Part shown: positions 33,892-46,069 of the stretch, in pieces
Position numbering within the stretch: position 1 is the first letter of the stretch
Layout: each line of letters opens with the position of its first letter
NCBI GenBank assembly: GCA_012295275.1
Contig: CM022677.1
Span: 5,457,597 to 5,521,596, forward strand
Origin: Chrysomallon squamiferum
Taxonomy: Eukaryota > Mollusca > Gastropoda > Neomphalida > Peltospiridae
Reading direction: 5' to 3'
DNA length: 64,000 nt
Notes under the pieces: generated by a model
What the model saw: the letters and a program-made list of their open reading frames with translations, nothing else
Database searches by the model: none
What the model was told of the DNA's origin: nothing
Translations under genes and position numbers: made by a program

Positions 33892-34161
33892 TTTTCTTTT
33901 TTTTTGTGTGTGTGTGCAAATAACGACACTCGATTAGTAATAAAATTCACCAGTGGTTGTACTAATCTGAACAGCATAAACAACGTCATATAAATAAGAA
34001 ATCATGTTTAGTCTTTAATTTTTTTTTACCAATCATATATGATATATCGGGGGCAAATTTTGTGTGACCAGTAATTGAAGTTGTCTTAAACTAAATTGAC
34101 TTGTGTAGCACACATCACAGGACAACTATGTGTCGACTGTCAAAGGATTTATTTATTTATT

Positions 34162-34213
<52 letters not shown>

Positions 34214-34496
34214 TTTTGAAATAAACTAATAACACTATTTTTAAAATACGCTAATTTTGTTTCACATGTTGTTTTCTGTCAGTTTTTTTTAATGATTTTT
34301 CTTTTTAAAATCATGTTAAATTCATGCTCAATACATTATTTAATTGATTTTTTAAAACATTAAAGGTTATAATGGGTGGGGCCATAAACGGTTTCATTAT
34401 TTAAGCTAAATACCTGTATAGCTCAGTGTTAACTCTAAAAACAAATAAAGATAAATACAAATTTAAGATAATACATTTATTTATTATAATAATATT

Positions 34497-34529
<33 letters not shown>

Positions 34530-34769
34530 AAAAATTTGTTATCCTCAGTGGTAACTGTTCTTTGTTTCCATTCTTTTTCTTAATTGTCAATTTTAATTTA
34601 TTTACATTTTGTTTTGTTTTGTTCTACTTCCTTCTTTTTTATCTTCTTATTATTAGTACTACTTTTTGTTAGTATCATGTTTTATTTTTATTATTATTTT
34701 TTTAATCTTTATTATTATTATTCATTTTCTTTTTCTTATCATTACTAATATTTGTTTATTTGGGATGTT

Positions 34770-35440
34770 TTCCAGGACATATGGAGAAAATGGTCCAAAT
34801 GAATTTAAAGAATTTTCTATGAAAAATCAGATGTTAATGTTTATAAATTTCTCATCCAGCTACACATCCATTGACCAGAACCACACTGTAGAGTGCAAGT
34901 GCTGCTAGAATGCTATAATATGGATACAACGATGGTTTACATTCAGCATAGACAGGAACAAGAAGGAAAGGGCAGAGTGCCATTGAAGTCTGCAGTCTGC
35001 GCTGGCAAACAAAACACCGTGGCAGATGACTGCAATGGCTCAGCATGACGGTGGCAATGACAACAGCCAGGAAGTTGAGCTTGCCACTCTGAGAATGAAG
35101 CTGGATGAGAAGATAAAGAAAAGAGAGAGAAGAAAACAGAGGCTGTAGCTGCAGCAGAACAAGATGAGACTCAGGAAGGCAGCATTCATGAGAGTGATGT
35201 CTAGACATATTGACAATTCGAAAGACCGAGCTAGTCCTTTACGTGATTCAGACAACAGAGTGGGACCAATGCACACAGGTCCGTGTCCCCTACCTCATCA
35301 TCACAAAAATCAAGGCCATTTCCCAGAGAAGGGATGCTAGAGACTTTTGATAATGTGAGACAACAGTCTGGCGTCAAGTGATCTGTCAGGCCTGTGTTAA
35401 AATGTTTTCAGAAACTTCTCAACAGTGGCAGGGTATGTTT
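34770..35440 (+). pseudogene. Exon-like segments of the coiled-coil family, copy B
   Basis: TGTTTTCCAG (to 34775) leads into an open frame to TAG at 34908. Then 35030-35220 reads HDGGNDNSQEVELATLRMK, then DEKIKKRERRKQ, a stop, and QQNKMRLRKAAFM: a basic coiled coil with one stop. The segment ends at GGCAGGGTATGT as in copy A. The first half is absent from copy A at this position but a relative is at 16900-16960. Confidence 0.4.
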
Positions 35441-35454
35441 TATTAGTTTATATA

Positions 35455-35530
35455 TGTGTATGTGTGTCTGTGTGTCTGTGTGTGTGTGTGTTTGGGTCTG
35501 TGTGTGTGTGTGTGTGTGTGTCTGTGTCTC

Positions 35531-35584
<54 letters not shown>
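35455..35584. repeat. (GT)n with TCTG variants followed by (GA)n
   Basis: GT-rich from 35455 to 35538, then about 22 GA units to 35584. It accounts for the low-complexity open frames on both strands. Confidence 0.9.
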
Positions 35585-35588
<4 letters not shown>

Positions 35589-36364
35589 ATCAATAAAAAA
35601 AGGTATTATGTTCATGTTGGAATTTCTAAAAGCTTTATTTACCATTCACATTACATATTTTATATAGGTCATTGCAGTATTATTCAGGTGCTATTTAGAA
35701 AGGAAATTTACTTTATGGAGAAGGATGAATCAGCTGTACAGACACTGCAGACTGCACAATTCCAAGTTGTAAATTCTTATCTTAGTTTTATTCCTTAGTG
35801 AGTAAAATAAGTTTTATAGTAACAACTCTTTACTGATTGTAAAATAGCATAATAATAATAATCATTTGTTTCATTAAATTATTACCATTATCATTATAAT
35901 GATTATACAAAGTATATCAAAATAACCAACACCCCTTTGTGTCTGAATAATCCAGTAACTGGTACCAGTACAATTTATATTTTAATAATATCATATTTAT
36001 TTATAACACTTTATTATTTTTATTGTCAGAATGCACATACAGCTCTAATTGATGCGCTGATGTTTGCTAGTGAAGTTGTTTCAGTAGAAGGTGCTGTCCA
36101 GCACTGAGGATAAAGTTTGTACTGCTGCCACTGGAAAAGAGAAAAAAAACAAAACTGAACAGGTGAATTTGAGTTTGTTTTCTTATGTATTTCTCATGCA
36201 CATACATTAGAATTTTGTATCATACACTGCATTTTAATTATCTCTCTCTCCGAAACATACACACAACACATACAGCCACACACACAACAGTTCCATTCAT
36301 ATAATACTGGTAATTTTGTTGTAAATTTCTATAATTTAAAATTAAATCAGCTGGAATTCAAGGG

Positions 36365-36445
36365 TTTGCTGGGGTAATCAATGTAAATATAATTGAAAAT
36401 TATGTAATTAGGGGCAATTAGAATTTTTCAGGCAAAGACATTGTC
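36365..36445 (-). repeat. Inverted dispersed copy of the ACCCCTAATTA repeat
   Basis: TTCAAGGGTTTGCTGGGGTAA followed by GTAAATATAATTGAAAATTA and TAATTAGGGGCAATTAG is the reverse complement of a unit at 29965-30375. Confidence 0.55.
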
Positions 36446-36449
36446 TTTT

Positions 36450-37610
36450 TTTTTTTAAATTTTTGTTTAAATGCAGGAAAAGGTGATGATTTTGAAACGA
36501 ATATAAAATATTATTTTTGCTGATTCTACATTTTGCCATATAAACTGCGCTGCAGGATAAGATAAATGTTTCTTTACTTTTCTTTTATTTTTAGTCACTC
36601 ACTGGTGGATGAATATTACCATAATGTGGACACGTTACTCTGCTAAAACTGCATAGCAGACAGATCTGAGTACGTTGTTGTAAAACATTACTTGAAACCA
36701 TTTATAATTTTTTATTTTAATATTTATTTCCATATTCAATGCATTAGAGGTGGTATAAAAAAATTAGATAAAAATTAGTTATTTACCTAAAATGCCTCAT
36801 AGGTCAGTGCTGAAGATTCAGAGGAGAATTTACAATTTGTAAGATTTCAGCTTTGAGAAATATTAGTGGTATTTGTATTATTATTATTATTACATTTTCA
36901 TGTTATATTTGTATTGCTTAACTTTAAAATATTTTGATCTAATCAATGCATTAGAAAATCTTTCATAAAGAAATATTTTCACTTATCTTTATGAATTTAG
37001 ATTATAAAAAACACATTTTTTAAGTTGACCAGAATTTTAAATTTACAGTTTGTATTGATCCTGTTTTTTTAGAGATCTAAATTTATATTTAAATTATTTG
37101 TTATTAATTATTAAACCTATTATAATAAGACTGATGATGTTTATTTATAATATTTTCTTTCTAACATTACAAACACAATGGAAAAATACTTTTAAATAAT
37201 TATTCTATTAAATTTTATTATTGTATCTACAGGAAAGACATTATTCTGGAATCAGCTTAAGTTACAAGAATATGGAGAAGACTATAAGGGTTGCTTCAAA
37301 CAGTTGAGATATCTACTGATATAGACCAAGTTTCCAGACAGAGAAGTTGTTGACAATTTATGTCAGGGTTGATTGATTGTTCTCCAGTAGTTAACAGTGG
37401 ATGATTCTTGATTATTATGGAAAAAAAAACTTCCACTATAATGACTGAGGACACTGCAAAAACTCTGTGTGTTTCTACTTTACAAATTATAGAAGAAATG
37501 AAAAGATGTGGAGCAATGATATTTACAGATAGACAACAAGCAGGTTCCAGCTTAAAGTTGTTTTCATAAAGAATATTCAAAGTTAACTTGAGAGCTACCA
37601 TTTGAAGAAA
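36450..37610. other. AT-rich region without a supported gene
   Basis: 37260-37600 is less AT-rich and could hold an exon (TATGGAGAAGACTATAAGG). Stops occur in all frames within short distance and I cannot support one. Confidence 0.35.
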
Positions 37611-37624
37611 TGGAAAGATGATTG

Positions 37625-40100
37625 ACAGAGATAGTATGTGTGTGAGTGTGTTTGTGAGTGTATCAGCACTAGTGATAATTTCTACTCTGATAATAGTGAT
37701 GATTGGTTCTGTGATAATACTAGGTGTGTGTGTGAGTGTACCAGATATAGTGATAACTGCTACTCTGATAATAGTAATTGTGTGTATGTTTGTGTGTGTG
37801 TGTGTGTGTGTGTCAGAAATAGTCATAATAGTGTCTGTGTTTCAGCACAAGTGATAATTACTACTCTGATAATAGTGTATGTGTGTGTGTGTATCTGTTT
37901 GAGTATCGGCAATAGTGATAATTGCTACTCTGATAGTTTGTGTGTGTGTATCAGCAATAGTTGTAACTGCTTCTTTGATAATAGTATGTGTGTGTATTTG
38001 TATGTATGTGTGTATCAGCAGTAGTTACAATTGCTAACTCTGATAACAGTATGTGTGTCATAATTGCTACTCTGATAATAGTTTGTGTGTCAGTGTAACT
38101 ACTGTTATAATTGTGTGTGTGTCAGGAATAGTACAACTGCTACTCTGATACTACTGTGTGTATGTAAGGGTAACTGTGTGCGTCTGTGTGTCTGTTACAG
38201 TGATAATTGCTACTGATAATAGTATGTGTGTGTGAGTGTATGAGCAATAGTGATAATTGCTAGTCTGATATTGGTATGTGTTTGTGTTTGAGTGTATCAG
38301 CAATAGTGATAACTGCTACTCTGATAATACTGTCTGTGTGAGTGGTATCAGCAATGGTGTTAATCTGATAATAGTATGTGTTTGTGTATGCATATTTGTA
38401 TGTATGTTAGTATGAGCAAGAGTTAACTACTCTGATAATAGTAACAGTGTTCGTGTCAGTGTATCAGCAATAGTGATAATTGCTACTCTGATAATAGTGT
38501 GTGCATGTGAGTGTATCAGCAATAGTGATAATTGCTTCTCTGATAATAGTGTGTATGTGTGTGCCTGTGTGTTTGTCAGTTTATCAGCAATAATGATATT
38601 TGCTCCTCTGATAATAGTATTAGTGTGTGTATCAGCAATATTGGTAATTGCTTCTCTGATAATAGCATGTGTGTTTGTGTGTATGTTTCTGTGTGTGTAT
38701 TAGCAATAGAGATTACTAATCTGATAATAATGTGTGTTTGTCTGTGTGTATCAGCAATAGTGACTATTGCTACTCAGATAATTGTCTGTGTCAGTGTACC
38801 AGCAATAGTGATAATTACTTCTGAGATAATAGTATGTGTGTGTAACAGCATAGTGTGTGTATGTGTGTGAGTGTATCAGCCATACTGATAACTGCTACTC
38901 TGATAATAGTATCTGTGTGTGTGTGTCTGTGTCAGCAATATTGAAAATTGCAACTCTGATAGTATGTGTGTATGAGTGAGTGTTTGAGCAATACTGATAA
39001 CTGCTAGTCTGATAATAGTGTGTGCAATAGTGATAATTGCTACTCTGATGATAGTATGTGTATGTCAGTGTATGATAATAGTATGTGTGTGTGTTTGTGA
39101 GTGTATGAGCAATAGTGATACTTGCTTGTGATAATAGTGTGTTTGTGTGAGTATATCAGATATAGTTATAACTGCTTTTCTGTTCATATTGCGTGTGTAT
39201 CAGCAATACTGATAACTGTCTCTCTGATAATAGTATGTATGTGTGTGAGTGTATCAGCAATAGTGACAATTGCTACTCTGATAATAGCATGTGTGAGTGT
39301 ATCGGCATTAGTGACAATTACTACTCTGATAATAGTACATGTGTATGTGTGAATGTATCAGCAATAGTGATAATTGCTTCTCTGATAATAGCAGGTGTGT
39401 TTGTGTGTATGTGTATGTGTGTCTATAAGCAATAGAGATAACTACTACTCTGATAATAATGTGTGTGTGTGTGTGTGTATCTGCAATAGTGACCATTGCT
39501 ACTTAGATAATAGTGTGTGTGTGTGTGTCTATGAGCAATAGTGATAATTGCTTCTCTGATAATAGCATGTGTGTATGTGGCTGTGTGTGTATCAGCAATA
39601 ATATTTGCTAATCTAATAATAGTATGTGTATATATCCGCAACAGAGATAACTACTAATAATACTATGAGTGTGTGTGTGTGTGTGTGAGAATCAGCAATA
39701 GTGATAATTTCTACTCTGATAGTGTCTGTGTATAAGCAATAGTTTTAATTGCATCAGAACTAGTGATAACTTCTATGCAGATAGTAGTGTGTATGTGTGT
39801 GGTTCTGTGTATGTATGTGTATCAGTAATAGTGATAATAGTGTGTGTGTGTGTCAACAATAGTGTAATTGCTACTCTGATAATGGTGTGTGTTTGTGACT
39901 GTGTCAGCAATACTGACTATTGCTACTCAAATAATTGTCTGTGTCAGTGTGATAATTACTTCTGAGATAATAGTATGTGTGTGAGTGTATCGGCCATACT
40001 GATAACTGCTACTCTGATAATAGTGTGTGTGTGTATCAGCAATAGTTATAATTGCTACTATTAAGATAACAGTGTGTGTGTTTGTGTGTGTATTAAGAAA
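37625..40100. repeat. ~50-bp minisatellite with TCAGCAATAGTGATAATTGC
   Basis: About 45-50 degenerate units, each built from a variable TGTG tract plus ATCAGCAATAGTGATAATTG, CTACTCTGATAATAGT. Unit length varies with the TG tract (about 35-75 bases). Open frames on both strands (for example 37638-38024) are caused by the repeat. It is a compound satellite: a GT microsatellite alternating with a conserved 30-base core. Confidence 0.9.
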
Positions 40101-40109
40101 TATTTGGTT

Positions 40110-41676
40110 ATCAATTTATATGTTTAAATGTTTTGTACAAAATACTCAGGCCAGTTTTATTTAAATTTAAGATTGAAACTGATGGTGTCTTTAGTCGTTC
40201 TATTATACCACAAAGGGACATGTCTGAGTTAAAGAGCTTGAGTGGAAACTCATTAGGTAACAAATTATTTTTGTATTTTTCAGTAAAAAATTATTTTTTA
40301 ATACAGAATATTAAAACAGAAGCTTGCAAATATTTGAGATTTATTATGTTTATTTTTGTTACATACACAGGAGGAAAAATAACACTTGCTAATAGCTTCT
40401 TGTATTTTATAGTAGTAAACAGTTGTGTTATTATTTTTGTCAGAGATGTGATTAGCACCAAAAACATCGGCAGCAATAGCTGTAATAGTAGCAATAGCAT
40501 TAGCAGTAGTAATTATAACAGCTACTACTGTATCAAAGAAACCCAACTAGAAACAGTAGTAGTAGTAGTAATAATAGTAATAATAATAATAATAATAGCT
40601 AACCTTGTAGGATAGTGATAATAAAAGCTAATGTAGTAGTGTGGTAAAGGAGTTATCATAACTGTAGTTGCAGTAGGTAGCAGTAATACTAATAATAGCA
40701 GCTATGTAGTTTTAATAGAGGTTCAGTAGGAACAGTAGTTGTAGTTGCAATAGTCGTATGACTTTTTAAATGCTCTATTCCACATTTTTTGATACACAGG
40801 AATAGTATAATTGCTAGATCAGTTTTTAATACTAGCTCCTGTTAAAAAAAAAAAAAAAATATTATTTGATGTACTAATTTAAAACAGGTGATAAATTAGT
40901 AACAGCTGTAGTTAAATTATATTTTCTTTTTACAATATTTTTGTTATTTTTAATTAATTAATTTTTATATTTGTTACAATTTTGCTGTTGAATTTGATTT
41001 TTTAATTCATTGTTACTGTTACTTGGTAAATAAAAAAGAGATATAAAATTGTTTTCAGGGTGTTAATTATTATTGATTTTGTTTTTAATTTGGATGGGCA
41101 ATTGTATTTGCTTTCTTTATTTATTTCATATGTTTTAACAATATAACTAAAGTTTTATCAAAAGAGAGTTATTTCCCTTATGTTATGAAAATTATTATCC
41201 ATGGTCAGTTGCTTATAATAGCATAAATTAATAATAATAATAATAATAATAAACTAACAAATGGATAAATAAATAATTGGGGTATTCATTCACACAAAAC
41301 AGGACAAATTACAAAATAAAATGAAATGATTTGTATACTTTGTGAAGGCAATAATTGTATAAAATTGGGTCTAAGAATATTTTGAATTTTAACTCAATTC
41401 TCAACATATAAATAATAGTTGCTGGAAAAATTATACTTATTCTTAAATATTACTCAAAAGGAAACAAAGGAATATATATATAGAAGTAAATACAAATTTT
41501 CAAGTTAACGAAATGATAAGGAATAATAGTGAATGAAATAGTAAATTTTTCAAATTAAAATAAATTTTAAATGGAATAAAAAGTGTTGTTAACAAATATT
41601 TATTTCATGGAAGACTCAACAATTATAACAATAATAATCTATTTAAATATGTACAGAATTACAAATTTAAAACTAT

Positions 41677-41709
<33 letters not shown>

Positions 41710-42780
41710 GAGCATGTGCATGCTTGTGCACATTTGTGTATGTGTGTATGTGCATTTGTGTTTCTGACTAAACAAGAACAAACTTACACTAATATTCACA
41801 AAAACACACAAACAAAAACATATATTAATTTCTACATAGTTTATATTTATTAGTATATAACATCTAATGTCTTGTATATCAATTAATTAGAAAATTCGAT
41901 TAAACTATTACAAGCAAATCAAGCAATGTTAATGTAAATTCAAAAGTAATAATAATTGTGTAAATTATCAGTTTATGTCTATTTGAATAAAAATTGGATG
42001 CTTTATTTTTTCTTAAAGTTTAATAAATAATAAAATAATATTAAAAGTGATATATAAATTACAATAATGACAATAATAAATTAATAATAAATTTATAAAT
42101 AAACGAATAAAAAAGAAATAATAAAATTACAATAATGACAATGACAGAAATAACTAATTAATAATACATTTTTATTAAGGATGCTATTAATATTAAAGGG
42201 AACTAAACTACAAATGCTATATATCTACAATAATTACTACAAAATGCATTTCTAAAAATGCACTAAATGATAATAAAATCTAATGAGACAAGTTAAATTC
42301 GTTTTTATTTTATGTATTTATTTTTCATTAAGTGATGCTGAAGATGCATAAAACATAAGAAATATGGAAATGGAGGTCGTACCCACGACACTCCCCGATT
42401 TTCTAGTTTCACTGTAAATTATATTCCTGTACTAGAACTAACTCGCAATAGCTCAATGGAAATCTTCTTTAGAACATTTTAATAAATTTATAAATTTCAC
42501 ACTAGTGTACACGTGTAAAATAGACTTACTGGTACAAACAGTGTCTTCAGATGGATAAAAAAATAAACGAATATGCATAACCTCATTTTCTGCCGATAAC
42601 TCGAATAACGCAGGAGTACTTATCCTTTTGTTACTAGCAGTAGAGTAAAAAGTAACGTGTGATTTATTTTAATAAGAAACTAAAGATAGAATGTATATGT
42701 AAAAAAAAAAAAAAAAAAAAAAAAACAAAAACAAAAATACTGCAATAAAAAATAAAATAAAAATAGAAATAGTTCTAACA
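40110..42780. other. AT-rich region with scattered trinucleotide tracts
   Basis: AGTAGTAGC-type triplets at 40470-40760, poly(A) at 40842, (AAT)n at 41230, GT-rich sequence at 41680-41760 and a poly(A) run at 42699-42724. The open frame 40133-40615 lies partly in the triplet tract and is not supported as a gene. Confidence 0.45.
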
Positions 42781-42799
42781 ACAAAAACTATAATTTCAG

Positions 42800-43087
42800 A
42801 AAGTTACTCTGGAGAAACATCATGTCGAGAACCAGGGTCATCAACATCTAGGAAACGGAAAGCAGAGGATGATGAATGCCCGGAGAAGTCTCCAAAAGTT
42901 CGAAAGTCTTCCGAAAGTGACTCAGGAGAAACAACACGTGGAGAAAGACAAAGAACATCAACATCATCATCAACCACCACTGCTGAAGCAACACAACAGT
43001 CTGAAACTTCAAAATGTGACTCTGGAGAAACATCACAGAGCAGAAAAACCAGGGACATCAACATCAGCATCAACCACCACTGCTGAA
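42800..43087 (+). CDS. Exon with nuclear-localisation-like patch and 33-codon repeat, entering the assembly gap
   Basis: The acceptor ACTATAATTTCAG ends at 42799. The frame encodes SGETSCREPGSSTSRKRKAE, then ECPEKSPKVRKSSESDSGET, then Ser/Thr-rich sequence. RKRK and PKVRK are basic, nuclear-localisation-like patches. From about 42919 the exon consists of a 99-base tandem unit (33 codons) containing TSTSSSTTTAE and QQSETSKCDSGET. The second unit has gained a base and closes the frame at 43087; the third has a stop of its own. The array continues into the N run. The protein is not recognised; a nuclear, disordered protein is suggested by composition only. Confidence 0.45.
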
Positions 43088-43257
43088 TAAATACAACAGT
43101 CTGAAACTTCAAAAGGTGACTCTGGAGAAACATAACGTGGAGAAAGACCAAGGACATCAACATCAGCATCAACCACCACTGCTGAATCAATACAACAGTC
43201 TGAAACTTCAAAATGTGACTCTGGAGAAACATCACAAGGAGAAATACCAGGGACATC
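42919..43257 (+). repeat. 99-bp coding-type minisatellite (3.4 units before the gap)
   Basis: Units begin near 42919, 43018, 43118 and 43217, each with ACATCAACATCA, CAACCACCACTGCTGAA and CAGTCTGAAACTTCAAAA. Length 99 (a multiple of three) and 100 in the second unit. The assembly breaks inside the fourth. Confidence 0.8.
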
Positions 43258-43457
43258 NNNNNNNNNNNNNNNNNNNNNNNNNNNNNNNNNNNNNNNNNNN
43301 NNNNNNNNNNNNNNNNNNNNNNNNNNNNNNNNNNNNNNNNNNNNNNNNNNNNNNNNNNNNNNNNNNNNNNNNNNNNNNNNNNNNNNNNNNNNNNNNNNNN
43401 NNNNNNNNNNNNNNNNNNNNNNNNNNNNNNNNNNNNNNNNNNNNNNNNNNNNNNNNN
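43258..43457. other. Assembly gap (200 N)
   Basis: Exactly 200 N between two different tandem arrays. The round length suggests a placeholder, so the real distance is unknown. Confidence 0.98.
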
Positions 43458-44920
43458 TACAAATACAAAATACATACAAATAATACACACACAGATACAT
43501 ATACATGCTACATACCAATACATACAACAAACAGGGACAGATACACACATAGATACGTACATACAAATACATACAAATAATACACACACAGATACATATA
43601 CATGCTACATACCAATACATACAACAAACAGGGACAGATACACATAGATACGTACAAATACATACAAAAATAATACACACACAGATACATATATACATGC
43701 TACATACCAATACATACAACAAACAGGGACAGATACACATATATACGTACATACAAATAATACACACACAGATACATATACATGCTACACCAATACAAAC
43801 AAACAGGGACAGATACACATAGATACGTACATACAAATACATACAAATAATACACACACAGATACATATACATGCTACATACCAATACATACAACAAACA
43901 GGGACAGATACAGATACGTACATACAAATAATACACACACAGATACATATACATGCTACATACAAAAACAGGGACAGATACACATAGATACGTACATACA
44001 AATACAACAAATAATACACACACAGATACATATACATGCTACATACCAATACATACAACAAACAGGGACAGATACACATACGATACAAATACATACAAAT
44101 ACATATAAATAATACACACACAGATACATAGATACATACACAACAAACAGGGACAGATACACATAGATACGTACATACAACATAATACACACAATACATA
44201 TACATACAAACAAACAGGGACAGATACACATAGATACGTACATACAAATACATACAAATAATACACACACAGATACATATACATGCTACATACCAATACA
44301 TACAACAAACAGGGACAGATACAGATACACATAGATACAAATACATACAAATAATACACACACAGATACATATACATGCTACATACCAATACATACAACA
44401 AACAGGGACAGATACACATAGATACGTACAAACAAATAATACACACACAGATACATATACATGCTAATACATACAACAAACAGGGACAGATACACATATA
44501 TACGTACATACAAATACAAATAATACACATGCTAGATACAAAACAGGGACAGATACACATAGATACGTACATACAAATACATACAAATAATACACACACA
44601 GATACATATACATGCTACATACCAATACATACAACAAACAGGGACAGATACACATAGATACGTACATACAAATACAGATACAAATAATACACACACAGAT
44701 ACATATACATGCTACATACCAATACATACAACAAACAGGGACAGATACACATAGATACGTACATACAAATACATACAAAAACAGGGACAGATACACATAG
44801 ATACAAACACAGATACATATATACATATACATGCTACATACCAATACATACAACAAACAGGGACAGATACACATAGATACGTACATACAAATACATACAA
44901 AATAATACAAACACAGACTT
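43458..44920. repeat. ~95-bp minisatellite (about 15 units)
   Basis: Units contain CAACAAACAGGGACAGATAC, ACATAGATACGTACATACAA, AATAATACACACACAGATAC and ATACATGCTACATACCAATA. Units vary by internal deletions of CATACAAATA-type blocks. The long minus-strand open frames (up to 471 codons) are by-products of the period. Confidence 0.9.
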
Positions 44921-44921
44921 G

Positions 44922-44985
<64 letters not shown>

Positions 44986-45005
44986 ATAATAATAATAATA
45001 ATAAT
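44922..45005. repeat. (TAC)n followed by (TAA)n
   Basis: About 20 TAC and 7 TAA triplets at the end of the 95-bp array. Confidence 0.95.
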
Positions 45006-45009
45006 AGAC

Positions 45010-45394
45010 AAAAACAACAAATACCAGAAACAACTTCAGTAGCAACACTGACAGTAACAGTGACTGAAAAGACCAAATGCACAATAACAACATTATGATT
45101 AACAGTACAGACGTAAACAATAATATTAACCGAAATGATAAAAGTAACAGTTACCCTAAACACAGCAAAATGAGAACAACCACAACAATATTAACAGACC
45201 ACCGGATGATAATTATGACAATTTACTAATAACAATCATAGTGATATGAGCAGAACACTGACAGCAACGACATCAACAACCACAACAATATAGGAGTAAC
45301 AGCTACACCAAGCATATTCAAAGAAAATGAGAACCACAATATTAATATCAAAACAAAGGTAACAACAGCGATATCAATACAAATAAAGGTTATG

Positions 45395-45425
<31 letters not shown>

Positions 45426-45745
45426 TGTCAATTGGGAAATGACATATATTAATAATAAAGACAAGAAAGACAGTGACAGCAATTTTCTCTTTACACTCAT
45501 GAACTTTATCAATTAAATTTTTGGAAATGAAAGCTTTTTGAATTTTTATCCTAACATCCATCATAAACCTGTTCAAGTTTTACATGAAAAATCTCTCAAG
45601 ATAAATAGATAATTAAATTTAATGTGAACAATAACCATAGTCCTGAAAGTAATACAACACTAAACCTGATCCTAGTGATAATCCTAACAGCAAATGTAAT
45701 CTGACTAATCTCTTCTCAGAACAGAACTTGTCAGCCACACACACT
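45010..45745. other. AT-rich DNA with ACAAC tracts
   Basis: CAA-type triplets near 45390-45425. The minus strand 45470-45576 holds a short open stretch rich in Lys, without clear splice sites. No gene is supported. Confidence 0.4.
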
Positions 45746-45752
45746 CAGAACA

Positions 45753-46063
45753 GCACTTTTCAAGTGACACTATTCCAGACTAAAGCTATAACCATACACT
45801 TTTCAAGTGACACTATCCCAGACTAAAGCTGTGACCATACACTTTTCAAGTGACACTATTCCAGACTAAAGCTATAACCATACACTTTTCAAGTGACACT
45901 ATTCCAGACTAAAGCTATAACCATAAACTTTTCAAGTGACACTATCCCAGACTAAAGCTATAACCATAAACTTTTCAAGTGACACTATTCCAGACTAAAG
46001 TTATGACCCATACACTTTTCAAGTGACACTATTCCAGACTAAAACTGTGACCCATACACTTTC
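45753..46063. repeat. 43-bp tandem repeat (about 7 units)
   Basis: The unit contains CACTTTTCAAGTGACACTAT, CCAGACTAAAGCTATAACCA. CACTT..AAGTG is an inverted repeat within each unit. Units are over 90% alike. Confidence 0.9.
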
Positions 46064-46069
46064 AGTCAA

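Larger units (their letters stand above)
33378..36340 (+). repeat. Segmental duplication, copy B (direct copy of 13197-15900)
   Basis: Same order as copy A: AAGAAGAAAGAAAAAGTAGG, CAACACCGTTTATTT, CGCATTATCATGCAACAAAA (33688), (ATTT)n, ACCAATCA-TATATGATATATC, (AC)n at 34500-34528, and the exon-like segments. (TTA)n at 34175-34212 and (ATTT)n at 33855-33895 have lengths unlike copy A. An extra ~450 bases (34777-35226) carry exon-like sequence lost from copy A. Confidence 0.75.

Noticed and set aside
37296-40615. Several open frames on both strands between 37.3 and 40.6 kb
   Set aside because: They follow the GT/TGATAAT minisatellite or AGT triplets; no splice sites or homology.
43033-44910. 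Minus-strand open frames up to 471 codons (Cys/Tyr/Val-rich)
   Set aside because: They are the translation of the 95-bp minisatellite and cross the assembly gap through N; not genes.
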